The notes below the pieces were generated by a model. It was not told the origin of the DNA. It worked only from the letters and a program-made list of their open reading frames with translations, and did no database searches. Positions 1-8,747 of a stretch of 64,000 nucleotides of DNA are shown piece after piece (the stretch's first letter is position 1; the number at the start of each line of letters is the position of its first letter). The position numbers and the translations under genes are program-made. The stretch comes from Chromatocurvus sp964613795 (GTDB taxonomy: Bacteria > Pseudomonadota > Gammaproteobacteria > Pseudomonadales > Halieaceae): NCBI GenBank assembly GCA_964613795.1, contig CAZTJR010000007.1:52504-116503 (forward strand). Direction: 5' to 3'.

Positions 1-2
1 AT

Positions 3-1616
3 AAACGTTTCAGCGGTATGCATGCGGGCTTTGAGGACGTGCTCGCCACCGCCAAGCGCGACGTGATCAGCCACGTGCTGGCCAGCGATATCGAGGTACT
101 CGCGAACCTGTTTTCACGGCTGGCAGAGACTAACTGGCGGACCCGCGACTTTACGCTGCTCGCCATTCGCAATGCACTCACGGAAATCATCGTGTTTTTC
201 CCGGTGTACCGTACCTATGTCAGCGCGCGCGGCGCCCATCCCGCGGACCGGCGCGATATCGACCGGGCTATAGGCCGGGCGCGCCGCCACAATCGTCTGA
301 TTGACGCCGGATTGTTCAGTTTCATCGGCGGCGTGCTGACCGCAGACCTGGCCCGACCGGGCTCCGGTTTCAATCGTAATCAGGTGCTGCGTCTCGCCAT
401 GCGCTTCCAGCAATATACCGGCCCGGTGATGGCAAAAAGCTTGGAAGATACTGCTTTTTACCGATATTTCCCGCTAATGTCCCTCAACGAGGTTGGCGGT
501 GAGCCGAGCCAGTTCGGCGTGTCGGTGGCGGCATTCCATCAGTACATCCGCGAGCGCGCCGCACAGTGGCCGCATGCGATGGTCTCTACCGGCACCCATG
601 ACAGCAAGCGTGGCGAGGATGTCCGCGCACGCCTCAATGCGCTTAGCGGAATACCTAATGAGTGGGCGTTGCGCGTGCGGCACTGGGCGCGGCTGAACAG
701 GAGCCGTCGCACAGCCGCAGATGAGGGTTATGCACCCAGCCGCAATGACGAATACTTGCTGTACCAGACGCTGGTTGGCAGTTGGCCGGCAGAGTGGAGT
801 ACTGGCTCGATACCCGATCAGCACGCGCTTGAGGACTATCGCCAGCGCATCGACCATTACATGATCAAGGCGGTTCGCGAGGCCAAGCTTCGCTCGAGCT
901 GGCTGCACCCGGATTCTGCATATGAAGACGCCGTTTCCGGGTTCGTCAACGCGTTGCTGCAGCATCCCGACAACACCTTTGTCGCTGAAATGACGGACTT
1001 CGTCGAGCAAATCGCCCCCGCGGGTGCTGCGAACAGCCTTGGCCAGCTGGCGCTCAAATTCACGCTCCCTGGTGTACCCGATGTCTATCAGGGAGACGAG
1101 CTGTGGAACCTCAATCTGGTCGATCCAGACAACCGGCGTCCGGTAGATTACGGGCTGCGCACGGCGATGCTCGATGCACTCAGGGCGCGGAGCGGTGACG
1201 ATCCGGTACAGTTGGTCCGCGAGCTGTGCCGGCACTGGCCAGACGGGCGGCTTAAACTGTTCATGATCTGGAAACTGCTGGCACTGCGACGTCGCCTCGC
1301 TGCGCTGTTCAGTGGCGGCACTTACCATCCGTTGACGGTTCGTGGTCATTACGCGGATTCCGTGTGCGCCTACACCCGCGCTTACAATGGATCGCGAGTG
1401 GTCACCGTTGTCGCCTGTCACGGTATTGCCAACCTGAGCGGGGGCCTTACCGCCGAGGGGGATGACACCGTGCTTGAGCTTGCCGGGGAGTCTCGTCAGG
1501 AAGAACTGCAGGATATTTTTACCGGCACGCGCTTTACCGCGGATGCTGATACGGTCCCGGCTGCCCTGTCGTCGCTACTGGCGCACTTGCCGGTGGCGGT
1601 TCTGGCAACAGCGTAG
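3..1616 (+). CDS. treY: Malto-oligosyltrehalose synthase, 3' part
   Basis: C-terminal portion (about 537 codons) of a GH13 enzyme that rearranges the reducing-end alpha-1,4 bond of maltodextrins into an alpha,alpha-1,1 trehalose end; TreZ then releases trehalose. The reading frame is open to the first base of the window, so the N-terminal catalytic half lies outside; the first ATG at 18 is internal. Recognisable TreY signatures are FPVYRTY, the THDSKRGEDVRAR block (GH13 region IV, whose H-D pair is catalytic/substrate binding) and PGVPDVYQGDE near the C-terminal part of the barrel. The end of the gene is intact (TAG). Trehalose synthesis fits with the nearby ectoine operon as a second compatible-solute route. 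Confidence in the family is high. Confidence 0.93.
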   Translation, partial: KRFSGMHAGFEDVLATAKRDVISHVLASDIEVLANLFSRLAETNWRTRDFTLLAIRNALTEIIVFFPVYRTYVSARGAHPADRRDIDRAIGRARRHNRLIDAGLFSFIGGVLTADLARPGSGFNRNQVLRLAMRFQQYTGPVMAKSLEDTAFYRYFPLMSLNEVGGEPSQFGVSVAAFHQYIRERAAQWPHAMVSTGTHDSKRGEDVRARLNALSGIPNEWALRVRHWARLNRSRRTAADEGYAPSRNDEYLLYQTLVGSWPAEWSTGSIPDQHALEDYRQRIDHYMIKAVREAKLRSSWLHPDSAYEDAVSGFVNALLQHPDNTFVAEMTDFVEQIAPAGAANSLGQLALKFTLPGVPDVYQGDELWNLNLVDPDNRRPVDYGLRTAMLDALRARSGDDPVQLVRELCRHWPDGRLKLFMIWKLLALRRRLAALFSGGTYHPLTVRGHYADSVCAYTRAYNGSRVVTVVACHGIANLSGGLTAEGDDTVLELAGESRQEELQDIFTGTRFTADADTVPAALSSLLAHLPVAVLATA

Positions 1617-1646
1617 CTTTTACCGGCGTGTCGCCGGATGCCGTGA

Positions 1647-3332
1647 TTACCCTGTGGCCAACCAGTGCGGGAGTTGATCCGGTGGCTGCCCGGTCACTGC
1701 GGCGCGGACACAATCCGAGAGGCTGCCGAAGCGTACGCCGCGGCCCGTGAGCCCGGTCGCGTAATGCGAATATTTCCCGGAATTGGTCATCAGGACCGCT
1801 GCATTGCGAGGGAAAACGGGTTCGGTGATGGAGCACCAGCAGATATCCGGGATCACTTGCACGCCCGCGCGCTGCAGCTCCTCGATAATGCCCTCTGACT
1901 GCGCTGCCGAGAGCACCTGGCGGCCCACTGTAACAATCATCTGCGTGCCCGCGTGGCAGCGCTGTCCCTGAAGAAGCCCGGCGAGCCTGCGGCACTCAGA
2001 GAGCGAGGCGTGAGGGCTGCCGATTGCCACCAGGTCCACACTGTTATCTGCCTGGTTGAAATTACGCCAGACCCGCGCCAGATCGTCGGGGGTAATCTGA
2101 AACCGCTCTGAGCCGGGCAGAGCAGTGAAGTGCGCCTCGGGCGTCAAGCCCCTCACATGCAGCATGGGAGCGGCGGAGGTCGTGCCAAACGCAGCGCACA
2201 GGGCTTTTAGATCGTCCTGCGATGGTGCTGTGTCCTCCAGACCGGTCAACACGGGAATTTGCTGTGGCGATAGCGCTCCCGCCAGCCAACCCAACATGGG
2301 CCACAAAGCGTCATCGAAGGTGTCGGGTAGAACCACGTGGATCTCGCGCGCGGGCCGACGGTTGTCAGTGGCATAGACGCCGGTATCTGGAGCGCGCCCG
2401 GTCATGGCGATAAACAGATCAAGATAGTCCGGGTGTTTGACGGTGCGCGACCCGAGGACCGAGTTGGCATAGATAACGGCATTGGACTCGGACCAGCCGA
2501 TGGCCTCACCGGCAAGGGGCGTCTCATCGAGGAGGTAGGGTGCACAGGTGAAAGTGGGCTGGGCGCCCATGGCGACATAGGCGTCCGCCAGGCGGCTTGC
2601 CCTGTTACCGAAATCCTCAGCGACACCCTGGAGCGGCCAGTTCTCGCGATCGACGGAGATCGCGTTAATGGTCGTGGGAATGCAGGTCCGGGCCCCCATC
2701 TGCTGCATCTTTTCGGCGAAATCGAGATTGGCATCATGCGCGAGAATGCAGCCGTCGATATGTGCCCGCGAGACGGTGATGAGATCTGTCGCGCCCTGCG
2801 CTGCGGCCATCAGGCAGAGGACCTCCATGGCGACCTGCTGTGCCTGACCCTGGCGCCCATCGAGCATGGCGCGGTCAGCGTCACTGAGGTTGAGCGCCTC
2901 CGTGCCGACGGGTATCAGCGGAATCGTGTGATCCTCAAAGCGCAGGGTGGCGGCGTCAATGGACGCGTGAGATGCCTGCGACAATGCATTGAACAGGGGT
3001 GGCGATAAACGCAGGACCACGACCGTTGCGTTGAACAGTCGCGCCGCAATCATCGCACCCAGCGTCAGGATATCTTCCGGCTCGCGAAACACCAGTGCGG
3101 CGGGAGCCTTCGCGTTACGGGCAAGCTGCAGCAGTACGCCACTGCCGCTGCACGACCCGCGGGATGTCGGCATCAGAACTATGCGGCCGGCGAGCGGCGT
3201 GCCGTGATCGGGATGGTGGGCGTCGATAATGACGCCAGAGTCGGGATCGACGCCACCCCAGAAGCTCAGGCCGTCGCTGCAGGCGACAACGCTGCCTTGC
3301 GCGTCGCCGGAGACAAGCACTGTTGCACGCAT
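1647..3332 (-). CDS. Aconitase X family dehydratase (fused swivel + catalytic domains)
   Basis: A 561-residue single-chain aconitase-X protein. Residues about 1-130 are the small swivel domain (DUF126, with the PTSRGSCSGSG loop) and the rest is the large AcnX domain (DUF521). Candidate Fe-S cysteines appear in ARTCIPT, DICWCS and the C-terminal SLSDCV; the conserved NSGKYSHYA and GVRFGSLSDC blocks are present. Fused 'type I' bacterial AcnX proteins characterised so far are cis-3-hydroxy-L-proline dehydratases; archaeal two-subunit relatives dehydrate mevalonate 5-phosphate. The substrate here is therefore inference. I chose ATG 3332 over an upstream GTG at 3362 because GGGAG sits about eight bases before it. 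It is convergent with treY, and no proline-catabolism gene adjoins it. Confidence 0.82.
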   Translation of the reverse strand: MRATVLVSGDAQGSVVACSDGLSFWGGVDPDSGVIIDAHHPDHGTPLAGRIVLMPTSRGSCSGSGVLLQLARNAKAPAALVFREPEDILTLGAMIAARLFNATVVVLRLSPPLFNALSQASHASIDAATLRFEDHTIPLIPVGTEALNLSDADRAMLDGRQGQAQQVAMEVLCLMAAAQGATDLITVSRAHIDGCILAHDANLDFAEKMQQMGARTCIPTTINAISVDRENWPLQGVAEDFGNRASRLADAYVAMGAQPTFTCAPYLLDETPLAGEAIGWSESNAVIYANSVLGSRTVKHPDYLDLFIAMTGRAPDTGVYATDNRRPAREIHVVLPDTFDDALWPMLGWLAGALSPQQIPVLTGLEDTAPSQDDLKALCAAFGTTSAAPMLHVRGLTPEAHFTALPGSERFQITPDDLARVWRNFNQADNSVDLVAIGSPHASLSECRRLAGLLQGQRCHAGTQMIVTVGRQVLSAAQSEGIIEELQRAGVQVIPDICWCSITEPVFPRNAAVLMTNSGKYSHYATGLTGRGVRFGSLSDCVRAAVTGQPPDQLPHWLATG

Positions 3333-3474
3333 TTTGCCAACTCCCGGATTAATCAAGGTCACCCACCGTTTATAGTGGCGGCCTCGACAAAAGAGATTAA
3401 GGCCGCCAGACGATATACAGCACTATGGCAAACAGGTACAAGCCCTGCGCCGGCAAGTCAATCCGTCTGCTGGC

Positions 3475-4689
3475 TTACTGACCCATAACACCCGCGGCAG
3501 GAAGTACAAGACCAACGCCCAGCCAGACAAACCCGCAGCAGGCGAAAACGAAAAGAATCATGTCACTGAGCTTGCTGTCGCCAACCGGCAATCCCATATG
3601 TCTGGCGTGCCAGACAAGAAATACGACGCTGGTCGCAATGAACAGTAAGTTCAGGAACAGAGTGTAATCGACGGCGAAAAATTCGCGATTGGTGACGCTT
3701 TTTGCCGCTGCGCTTTCAGGCAGGATGCCGAGTGCCGCGAATCCATAATGCATAAGAAGCGCGCTCGCGACGAGAATAGCAAGGAAAATACCCAGTATGT
3801 ACAGTGCCATTTGCCAGCCGTAGTACTGCGCCTGAATACGCAGTACCGGCAGTACCACGAGGTCACTGAAGATGAACGCCATGATCCCGGCGAAGCTCAC
3901 CCCGTTCTCGAAGAGAACAGCGGCAAGTGGAATGTTACCCATGGATCCGATGAAGGTGAAAAAGGCCGCCAGCGGTCCGACCACCGTCTGCAGCAGCACT
4001 TCCCAAAAGGCCGGGTGAGCTTTTCCTGAGCCAATGAAAAGCGATTGAAAGAAGCTTTGGGGGACGAATGCTGCGATGACACCAGCCACGGTGAAACCGA
4101 TGGTCACATCCTTCCATACCATATGCCATTCCATGACATATTTGCTCGCCACCTGACGCCAGCCCTCCCTGCTGCGAATCAGCGTTTTCCAGTCCGGAGG
4201 GCTTTCATCTTCATCGCTCTGTTCGGCCTCCCGCGCCTTCTCGCGCGCTGTCTGGGCCAGATGGCGCGGCAAGGTGAGTCTGACCAGCAGCCACATAAGG
4301 AGTATGAGCAGGAAGCCTCCCACATATTCACCCACCACGAATTGCCAGCCAAGGAACACCGCGATAACGATACCGAGTTCGATAACGAGATTCGTGGATG
4401 CAAGCAGAAAGGCCAGCGAGGGCACCAGACCGGCGCCTTTTGCGAAGAGTGAGCGCGTCGTCGCCAACGCAGCGAAAGAGCAGGAGCTGGAGATGAAGCC
4501 AAACAACGCGCCGAGGCCGACACTGGAGGCACCTGATTCTCCCATGGTCCTTTTCATGCCCTCACGCGAGACAAAGACCTGGATCATGCTGCTGACGAGG
4601 TAGCCCAGCCCGAATGCCCAGAAAGCCATCCAGAACAGGCCGACAGTGGTTGTCGCCGCATCGTGCCATGCATTCAGAAACTGCTGCAT
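3475..4689 (-). CDS. Predicted permease, DUF318/ArsP-like family
   Basis: A 404-residue polytopic membrane protein. The N-terminal half carries the family signature GALFGFISSSCSFAA with its conserved Ser/Cys cluster; a charged cytoplasmic loop (roughly residues 140-175, rich in E/D/K/R) separates two membrane bundles, and further helices fill the C-terminal half. The family (PF03773) includes ArsP, an exporter of methylated organoarsenicals, and YraQ-like proteins of unknown cargo. Nothing next to it (aspartokinase on one side, AcnX on the other) indicates the substrate, so no specific transport role is assigned. The 134 bases between this gene and ask contain no gene. Start ATG 4689 has only a weak ribosome site (AGGCG). 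Confidence 0.75.
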   Translation of the reverse strand: MQQFLNAWHDAATTTVGLFWMAFWAFGLGYLVSSMIQVFVSREGMKRTMGESGASSVGLGALFGFISSSCSFAALATTRSLFAKGAGLVPSLAFLLASTNLVIELGIVIAVFLGWQFVVGEYVGGFLLILLMWLLVRLTLPRHLAQTAREKAREAEQSDEDESPPDWKTLIRSREGWRQVASKYVMEWHMVWKDVTIGFTVAGVIAAFVPQSFFQSLFIGSGKAHPAFWEVLLQTVVGPLAAFFTFIGSMGNIPLAAVLFENGVSFAGIMAFIFSDLVVLPVLRIQAQYYGWQMALYILGIFLAILVASALLMHYGFAALGILPESAAAKSVTNREFFAVDYTLFLNLLFIATSVVFLVWHARHMGLPVGDSKLSDMILFVFACCGFVWLGVGLVLPAAGVMGQ

Positions 4690-4823
4690 TGTCAGCGCCT
4701 ATAAAGGTTCAAGGGCGTCTCTGGAGTAGACACGTGACACCGTTGTGCGACATCCGGCCAACACATCGGGCAGTCCGATAAAAAAGGCCGGAAACCCTGG
4801 GCGCCCGGCTACATGTGCTTCGT

Positions 4824-6266
4824 TTAGCCCGCGGCCAGACAGATCGCTCTGCCATGATCGGTGGTTTCCACGAGATCACGATGCAGTGCCATAATGGCCC
4901 TCTCGTAATCGTCCTGCAGGACAACAAACTGCATATCCACCTGTCTTCGAGACTGGTGCATCGCCAGTACCGAAATATCGTCCTTGGCCAGTGCGCTGAC
5001 GGTACGTGCCAGGACACCGGGTATCTGCATGTCGCTGCCGATGGCTGAGACGATGGACACTTTCTGCTGATCCAGTTCGGCACTGGGGTAGACCTCCTCA
5101 ATACCGCGTCGGATGCGTTTTACCGTTTTCAGGTTGCAAGCCAGGTAGTGCGTTATCGTATTGGCATTGATGTCCTTGGACACAATATGGGCCTTGTAGC
5201 GACGCATAACCGCGAGAATCTCCCGGTCATAAACGGCCACCTGCCCCACCATATCCTGATCGAACACTTCCAGCGCGTAGACATTGCGACTGCCCGCAAT
5301 GATCTCCACGCAGGGCTTGCTGCTGACGTAATCAGACGTCAGCAGGGTACCGGTGTGCTCCGGCTCAAATGTATTCTTGATGCGCAGCGGTATGCCGGAC
5401 TTGCGCAGTCCTTTGGCCGCTTTGGGATGAATTGCTTCCATGCCGAGGTTTGCGAGCTGATCGGCCACGTCGTAGTTGGTGCGACCAATCGGCACCACGT
5501 TATCTTCCCCCACCACCTTGGGATCGGCACTGCTCAGGTGGTATTCCTTGTGGATGATGGCCTCACGCGCTTCTGTGAGCACCGCCAGGCGGCTGAAGGT
5601 CATTTCGCTGTAGCCCCGGTCAAAGCTTGCCATCAGCCCGTCGTCACTGTGCGCATAGCCGGTAACGATGGAGATAGTGGTATTGACGTCGACACCGGTC
5701 ATGGCCTGCAGGATGCGCTCATCCAGAGGCAGGTGTTCTTCGCTACGCCAGGCTGTCAGGTCGATAAAACAGGCGTCAACACCATCGCGCTGCAGCAGTG
5801 TTGCGGTGTTCCAGGCGCTGTGAGCCTCGCCGAGGCTTGCCAGCATTTCGCGTACCGTCGCCAGGTGTGACTCCAGCGCGAAATGACCGTGCTGGCACAG
5901 CCGCTGCAGGTCTTCGAGACAGCGCTCTGCCGAGGCCAGCCGCTGGTTAATGAAGCTGTTTGCACGCTCCAGTTCATCGGCCTGCGGAAAGAGGGACTCG
6001 TTGAGCGCATAGATATCGTCGCGCAGCAGGGCGAATTCCTCCCGCCAGCTGCCCTCGTGCTCGCTGCTGGCGAAGAGCGCATAGACACCGGGGCGTCCGG
6101 ACTTCTTGTGTTCAAGCAGGCGATTAGTGATGCCGGCGTAAGCGGAAACAACGAAAATGCGGCCGTAGGGGGTATCCCCCGCACCGGCCAGAATAATGTT
6201 ATCGCGCACCGCCTCGTAGTCCAGCATGGACGTACCGCCGATTTTTTCGACAGTGTGGGTATTCAT
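4824..6266 (-). CDS. ask: Aspartate kinase of the ectoine operon (Ask_Ect)
   Basis: A 480-residue aspartokinase that phosphorylates L-aspartate and feeds aspartate semialdehyde into ectoine synthesis. The N-terminus has the kinase motif KIGGTSM, and the C-terminal part contains paired ACT regulatory modules (SIVSAIGSDMQ and ISVLAMHQS segments). It is the last gene of ectABC-ask, starting 8 bases downstream of ectC with GGGAG placed 5 bases before ATG. Ask_Ect paralogues within ectoine clusters are a known, feedback-insensitive group; that property is family knowledge and cannot be read from this sequence. No ectoine hydroxylase (ectD) follows; a permease gene comes next. Confidence 0.9.
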   Translation of the reverse strand: MNTHTVEKIGGTSMLDYEAVRDNIILAGAGDTPYGRIFVVSAYAGITNRLLEHKKSGRPGVYALFASSEHEGSWREEFALLRDDIYALNESLFPQADELERANSFINQRLASAERCLEDLQRLCQHGHFALESHLATVREMLASLGEAHSAWNTATLLQRDGVDACFIDLTAWRSEEHLPLDERILQAMTGVDVNTTISIVTGYAHSDDGLMASFDRGYSEMTFSRLAVLTEAREAIIHKEYHLSSADPKVVGEDNVVPIGRTNYDVADQLANLGMEAIHPKAAKGLRKSGIPLRIKNTFEPEHTGTLLTSDYVSSKPCVEIIAGSRNVYALEVFDQDMVGQVAVYDREILAVMRRYKAHIVSKDINANTITHYLACNLKTVKRIRRGIEEVYPSAELDQQKVSIVSAIGSDMQIPGVLARTVSALAKDDISVLAMHQSRRQVDMQFVVLQDDYERAIMALHRDLVETTDHGRAICLAAG

Positions 6267-6274
6267 GGGTCTCC

Positions 6275-6667
6275 CTATTCTTCGAGAAGCTCGTAGGCAC
6301 CATCGGCGTTGTGCACTTCCTTGCCGGTGACCGGTGGGTTGAAGACGCAGGCGAGCTTCAGTTCCTTGAAGGCACGCAGCATGTGCTCATCGTGCAGGTT
6401 CAGGTTATACAGGGTGCCCGGGGTAATCGCGTACTTCTTGCCATCGGCCAGGGTTTCCACCTCGCCCTCGCCGGAGATGCAGTACACCGACTCCAGGTGG
6501 TTCTTGTAGTGCATGCGAAAATCCGCACCCTCGTAAATGGTGGTGATATGGAACGAGTACCCCATATTGTCTTCCTTCAACAGCAAGCGGGTGCTTTCCC
6601 AGTTGCCATCGGGTGACACGATCCTGCGATCGGACGTCTCTGCTTCCTGGAGTGTTCTTACGATCAT
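6275..6667 (-). CDS. ectC: L-ectoine synthase
   Basis: A 130-residue cupin enzyme that cyclises N-gamma-acetyl-diaminobutyrate to ectoine, the last step of the pathway. It begins MIVRTLQEAE and has the typical EctC blocks STRLLLKEDNMGYSFH, IYEGADFRMHYKNHLE, YCISGEGEVE and LNLHDEHMLRA; the E, Y and H residues in these blocks form the iron/substrate site in characterised EctC proteins. Length matches the family (about 130). It is the third gene of the operon, with AGAAGGA upstream of the ATG. Confidence 0.95.
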   Translation of the reverse strand: MIVRTLQEAETSDRRIVSPDGNWESTRLLLKEDNMGYSFHITTIYEGADFRMHYKNHLESVYCISGEGEVETLADGKKYAITPGTLYNLNLHDEHMLRAFKELKLACVFNPPVTGKEVHNADGAYELLEE

Positions 6668-6713
6668 GCTGTGATGTCCTTCTGCTGCGTGAATGTTTGG
6701 GTGCTGGCGACGC

Positions 6714-8018
6714 TCATGAGGCGTCGCGCACTTTGAACAACTCCGTCACAGAGGGCATTTCGTCCTCATTGGCGCAGATGTCGGCGACGGCATTCTCGAG
6801 AATGTCGAGGCCGCGCTTGAGGCTGGCGTCGCTGATCGTGAGCGGGCAGAAAATCTTGATGACCTGGTCTTCTGCGCCGCTGGTCTCGATGATCATGTTG
6901 TCCTCGAAGCAGCGTGAGGTGATCTTGTCAGCCAGCTCACCACTGACACAGTTCAGGCCCTGGAACATGCCGCGGCCGCGAACGCTGAAATTGCCGTCGC
7001 CAAACTTGTCGGCGATCGCGTTGAGCCGCTTGGCGACATAGGCGCTCTTGCGCTTCACGGAGGAGCTGAAGCTGTCGTCCGACCAGAAGTGATCAATGGC
7101 AATTTTAGCCGTCAGGAACGCCAGATTGTTGCCGCGGAAAGTGCCGTTGTGTTCTCCCGGCTTCCACTCATCCAGCGATGGTCGCAGCAGTACCACGGCC
7201 AGTGGGAGGCCGTAGCCGCTGAGCGACTTCGACAGCGTGACGATGTCGGGCTTGATGCCGGCTTCTTCAAAGCTGAAGAACGTCCCGGTTCGACCGCAGC
7301 CAGCCTGAATATCGTCTACTATCAATAGGATGCCATGTTTTTTGCAAACCTTTTCTAGATTGCGCAGCCATTGGGCGGAGGCAGTGTTCACACCGCCTTC
7401 GCCCTGTACTGGTTCAACCAGTACAGCCGCCGGCATGTCGATGCCTGAACTCGGGTCCGAGAGCACTTTATCCAGGTAGGTTGTCGTGTCGACGTCCTTG
7501 CCCATATATCCGTCGTAGGGGACGCGTGAGGAGCCTCCTAGCTGCACGCCGGCCGCGCCGCGATGATGCTGGTTGCCGGTTGCCGACAGTGCGCCAAGAC
7601 TCACGCCGTGAAACCCGTTGGTAAAGGAAATGATGTTCTGGCGACCGGTGACGTTGCGTGCCAGCTTCATGGCCGCCTCTACCGCATTGGTGCCGGTGGG
7701 GCCAGTGAACTGCACCATGTAGCTCAGGCCGCGGGGTTTGAGAATCTTTTCGTTCAGGGTCTGCAGAAATTCGCCCTTGGCGCGGGTGTGCATGTCGAGA
7801 CCATGGGTCACACCATCACCGGCGATGTAGTCGAGCAGGGCTTCCTTGAACACGGGATTGTTATGGCCGTAATTAAGAGCGCCAGCGCCGGCGAGGAAGT
7901 CGAGATACTCGACACCGTCCTCGTCGTAGAGAAACTCACCGCGGGCCTTGGTAAAAATACGCGGAAACGACCGGGCGTAGCTCTGAACTTCCGATTCGAT
8001 TTCGTCAAAGATTTTCAT
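6714..8018 (-). CDS. ectB: L-2,4-diaminobutyrate transaminase (ectoine pathway)
   Basis: A 434-residue class III PLP aminotransferase that converts aspartate semialdehyde plus glutamate to L-2,4-diaminobutyrate. Diagnostic segments are GPTGTNAVEAAMKLAR, ILIVDDIQAGCGRTG (the Asp that contacts the PLP ring) and TLSKSLSGYGLP (the Schiff-base Lys). The start MKIFDEIESEVQSYAR is typical of EctB and is preceded by GAGG at 7 bases, so ATG 8018 is preferred over a longer open frame reaching 8276 that overlaps ectA. Second gene of ectABC-ask. Confidence 0.95.
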   Translation of the reverse strand: MKIFDEIESEVQSYARSFPRIFTKARGEFLYDEDGVEYLDFLAGAGALNYGHNNPVFKEALLDYIAGDGVTHGLDMHTRAKGEFLQTLNEKILKPRGLSYMVQFTGPTGTNAVEAAMKLARNVTGRQNIISFTNGFHGVSLGALSATGNQHHRGAAGVQLGGSSRVPYDGYMGKDVDTTTYLDKVLSDPSSGIDMPAAVLVEPVQGEGGVNTASAQWLRNLEKVCKKHGILLIVDDIQAGCGRTGTFFSFEEAGIKPDIVTLSKSLSGYGLPLAVVLLRPSLDEWKPGEHNGTFRGNNLAFLTAKIAIDHFWSDDSFSSSVKRKSAYVAKRLNAIADKFGDGNFSVRGRGMFQGLNCVSGELADKITSRCFEDNMIIETSGAEDQVIKIFCPLTISDASLKRGLDILENAVADICANEDEMPSVTELFKVRDAS

Positions 8019-8064
8019 GTTGTTTCCTCTTTCGTCCTCTGAAAATTGAAGGAAAGTTGCCTGG

Positions 8065-8589
8065 CTATCCACCACTGCTGGCAAAAGGCCCGATGCGGAC
8101 CAGCATTTCCGTGTCGTGCTGGCCACCGAAGTGTGCCTCGCGATCGAAGCCGACTTTGTGCGACAGCTCAGCACCGCGGGCCTCGGCGAATTTGCGGAAC
8201 AAGCCCCAGGAGGCGGCGTTATCCTCGGTGATGGTGGTCTCCATGAAGCGCACGTCGCGGCACACATGACGATCAACGATATGATCGAGCATTCTCATAG
8301 CCAGACCCTGGCCGCGCGCCGCATTGCCAACCGCGACCTGCCATACAAACACGGTATCGGGCCGCTCTGGTATCAGATAACCGGAGATGGCACCGACGAT
8401 GGCGTTGTCGATCTCGGCAACGACCGACGTGTGGCGGAAATGGGAGCACTGCAGAAGGTTGCAGTAGAGGGAATTTGTGTCCAGTGGAGGACAATCGGCA
8501 ATGAGCTGGTGAACCGCGGCGCCATCTGTCGCAACGGGCTCCCGGAGGCTTGCAAGCCGGTCGGGGCCATTCGTTTTATCAGGTGTAAT
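8065..8589 (-). CDS. ectA: L-2,4-diaminobutyrate N-acetyltransferase, start codon unusual
   Basis: GNAT acetyltransferase that forms N-gamma-acetyl-diaminobutyrate. Translating the minus-strand frame upstream of the GTG at 8352 gives a complete EctA N-terminus: REPVATDGAAVHQLI, CPPLDTNSLYCNLLQC, ISGYLIPERPDT, then FVWQVAVGNAARGQGLAMRM (acetyl-CoA P-loop). However, between the upstream stop (8671-8673) and 8352 the frame has no ATG, GTG or TTG. The best start is ATT at 8589, with GGAG (8600-8597) spaced 7 bases, giving 174 residues, the normal EctA length. Alternatively a one-base indel near 8545-8570 would join ATG 8570 to this frame. First gene of the ectoine operon. Confidence 0.85.
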   Translation of the reverse strand: MTPDKTNGPDRLASLREPVATDGAAVHQLIADCPPLDTNSLYCNLLQCSHFRHTSVVAEIDNAIVGAISGYLIPERPDTVFVWQVAVGNAARGQGLAMRMLDHIVDRHVCRDVRFMETTITEDNAASWGLFRKFAEARGAELSHKVGFDREAHFGGQHDTEMLVRIGPFASSGG

Positions 8590-8597
8590 GATTACAC
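8583..8597. promoter_or_regulatory. Perfect palindrome at the ectA 5' end
   Basis: GTGTAAT-G-ATTACAC, a 7+1+7 perfect inverted repeat lying 13-27 bases before ATG 8570 and overlapping the proposed ATT start of ectA. Its symmetry is that of a dimeric repressor site (GntR-, MarR- or TetR-like), but I do not recognise the protein that binds it, and no regulator gene adjoins the operon. Confidence 0.45.
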
Positions 8598-8747
8598 TCC
8601 GTAGCGAATTTGCCTCGCAGTTTACTCCAGTCTCGGGGAAAAAGCCACCGACAGCAGAAAACTTTCCTCTTTAGTGGAAATTTGGGTCATTATCCGGGAT
8701 TGCTGTTTATCGAGGTCACGGATAGCTTGTGCCAGCGCGAGCGGGCC

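Noticed and set aside
474..1421. 315-codon minus-strand frame opposite treY
   Set aside because: Antisense of a gene with clear GH13 motifs, without a supported start.
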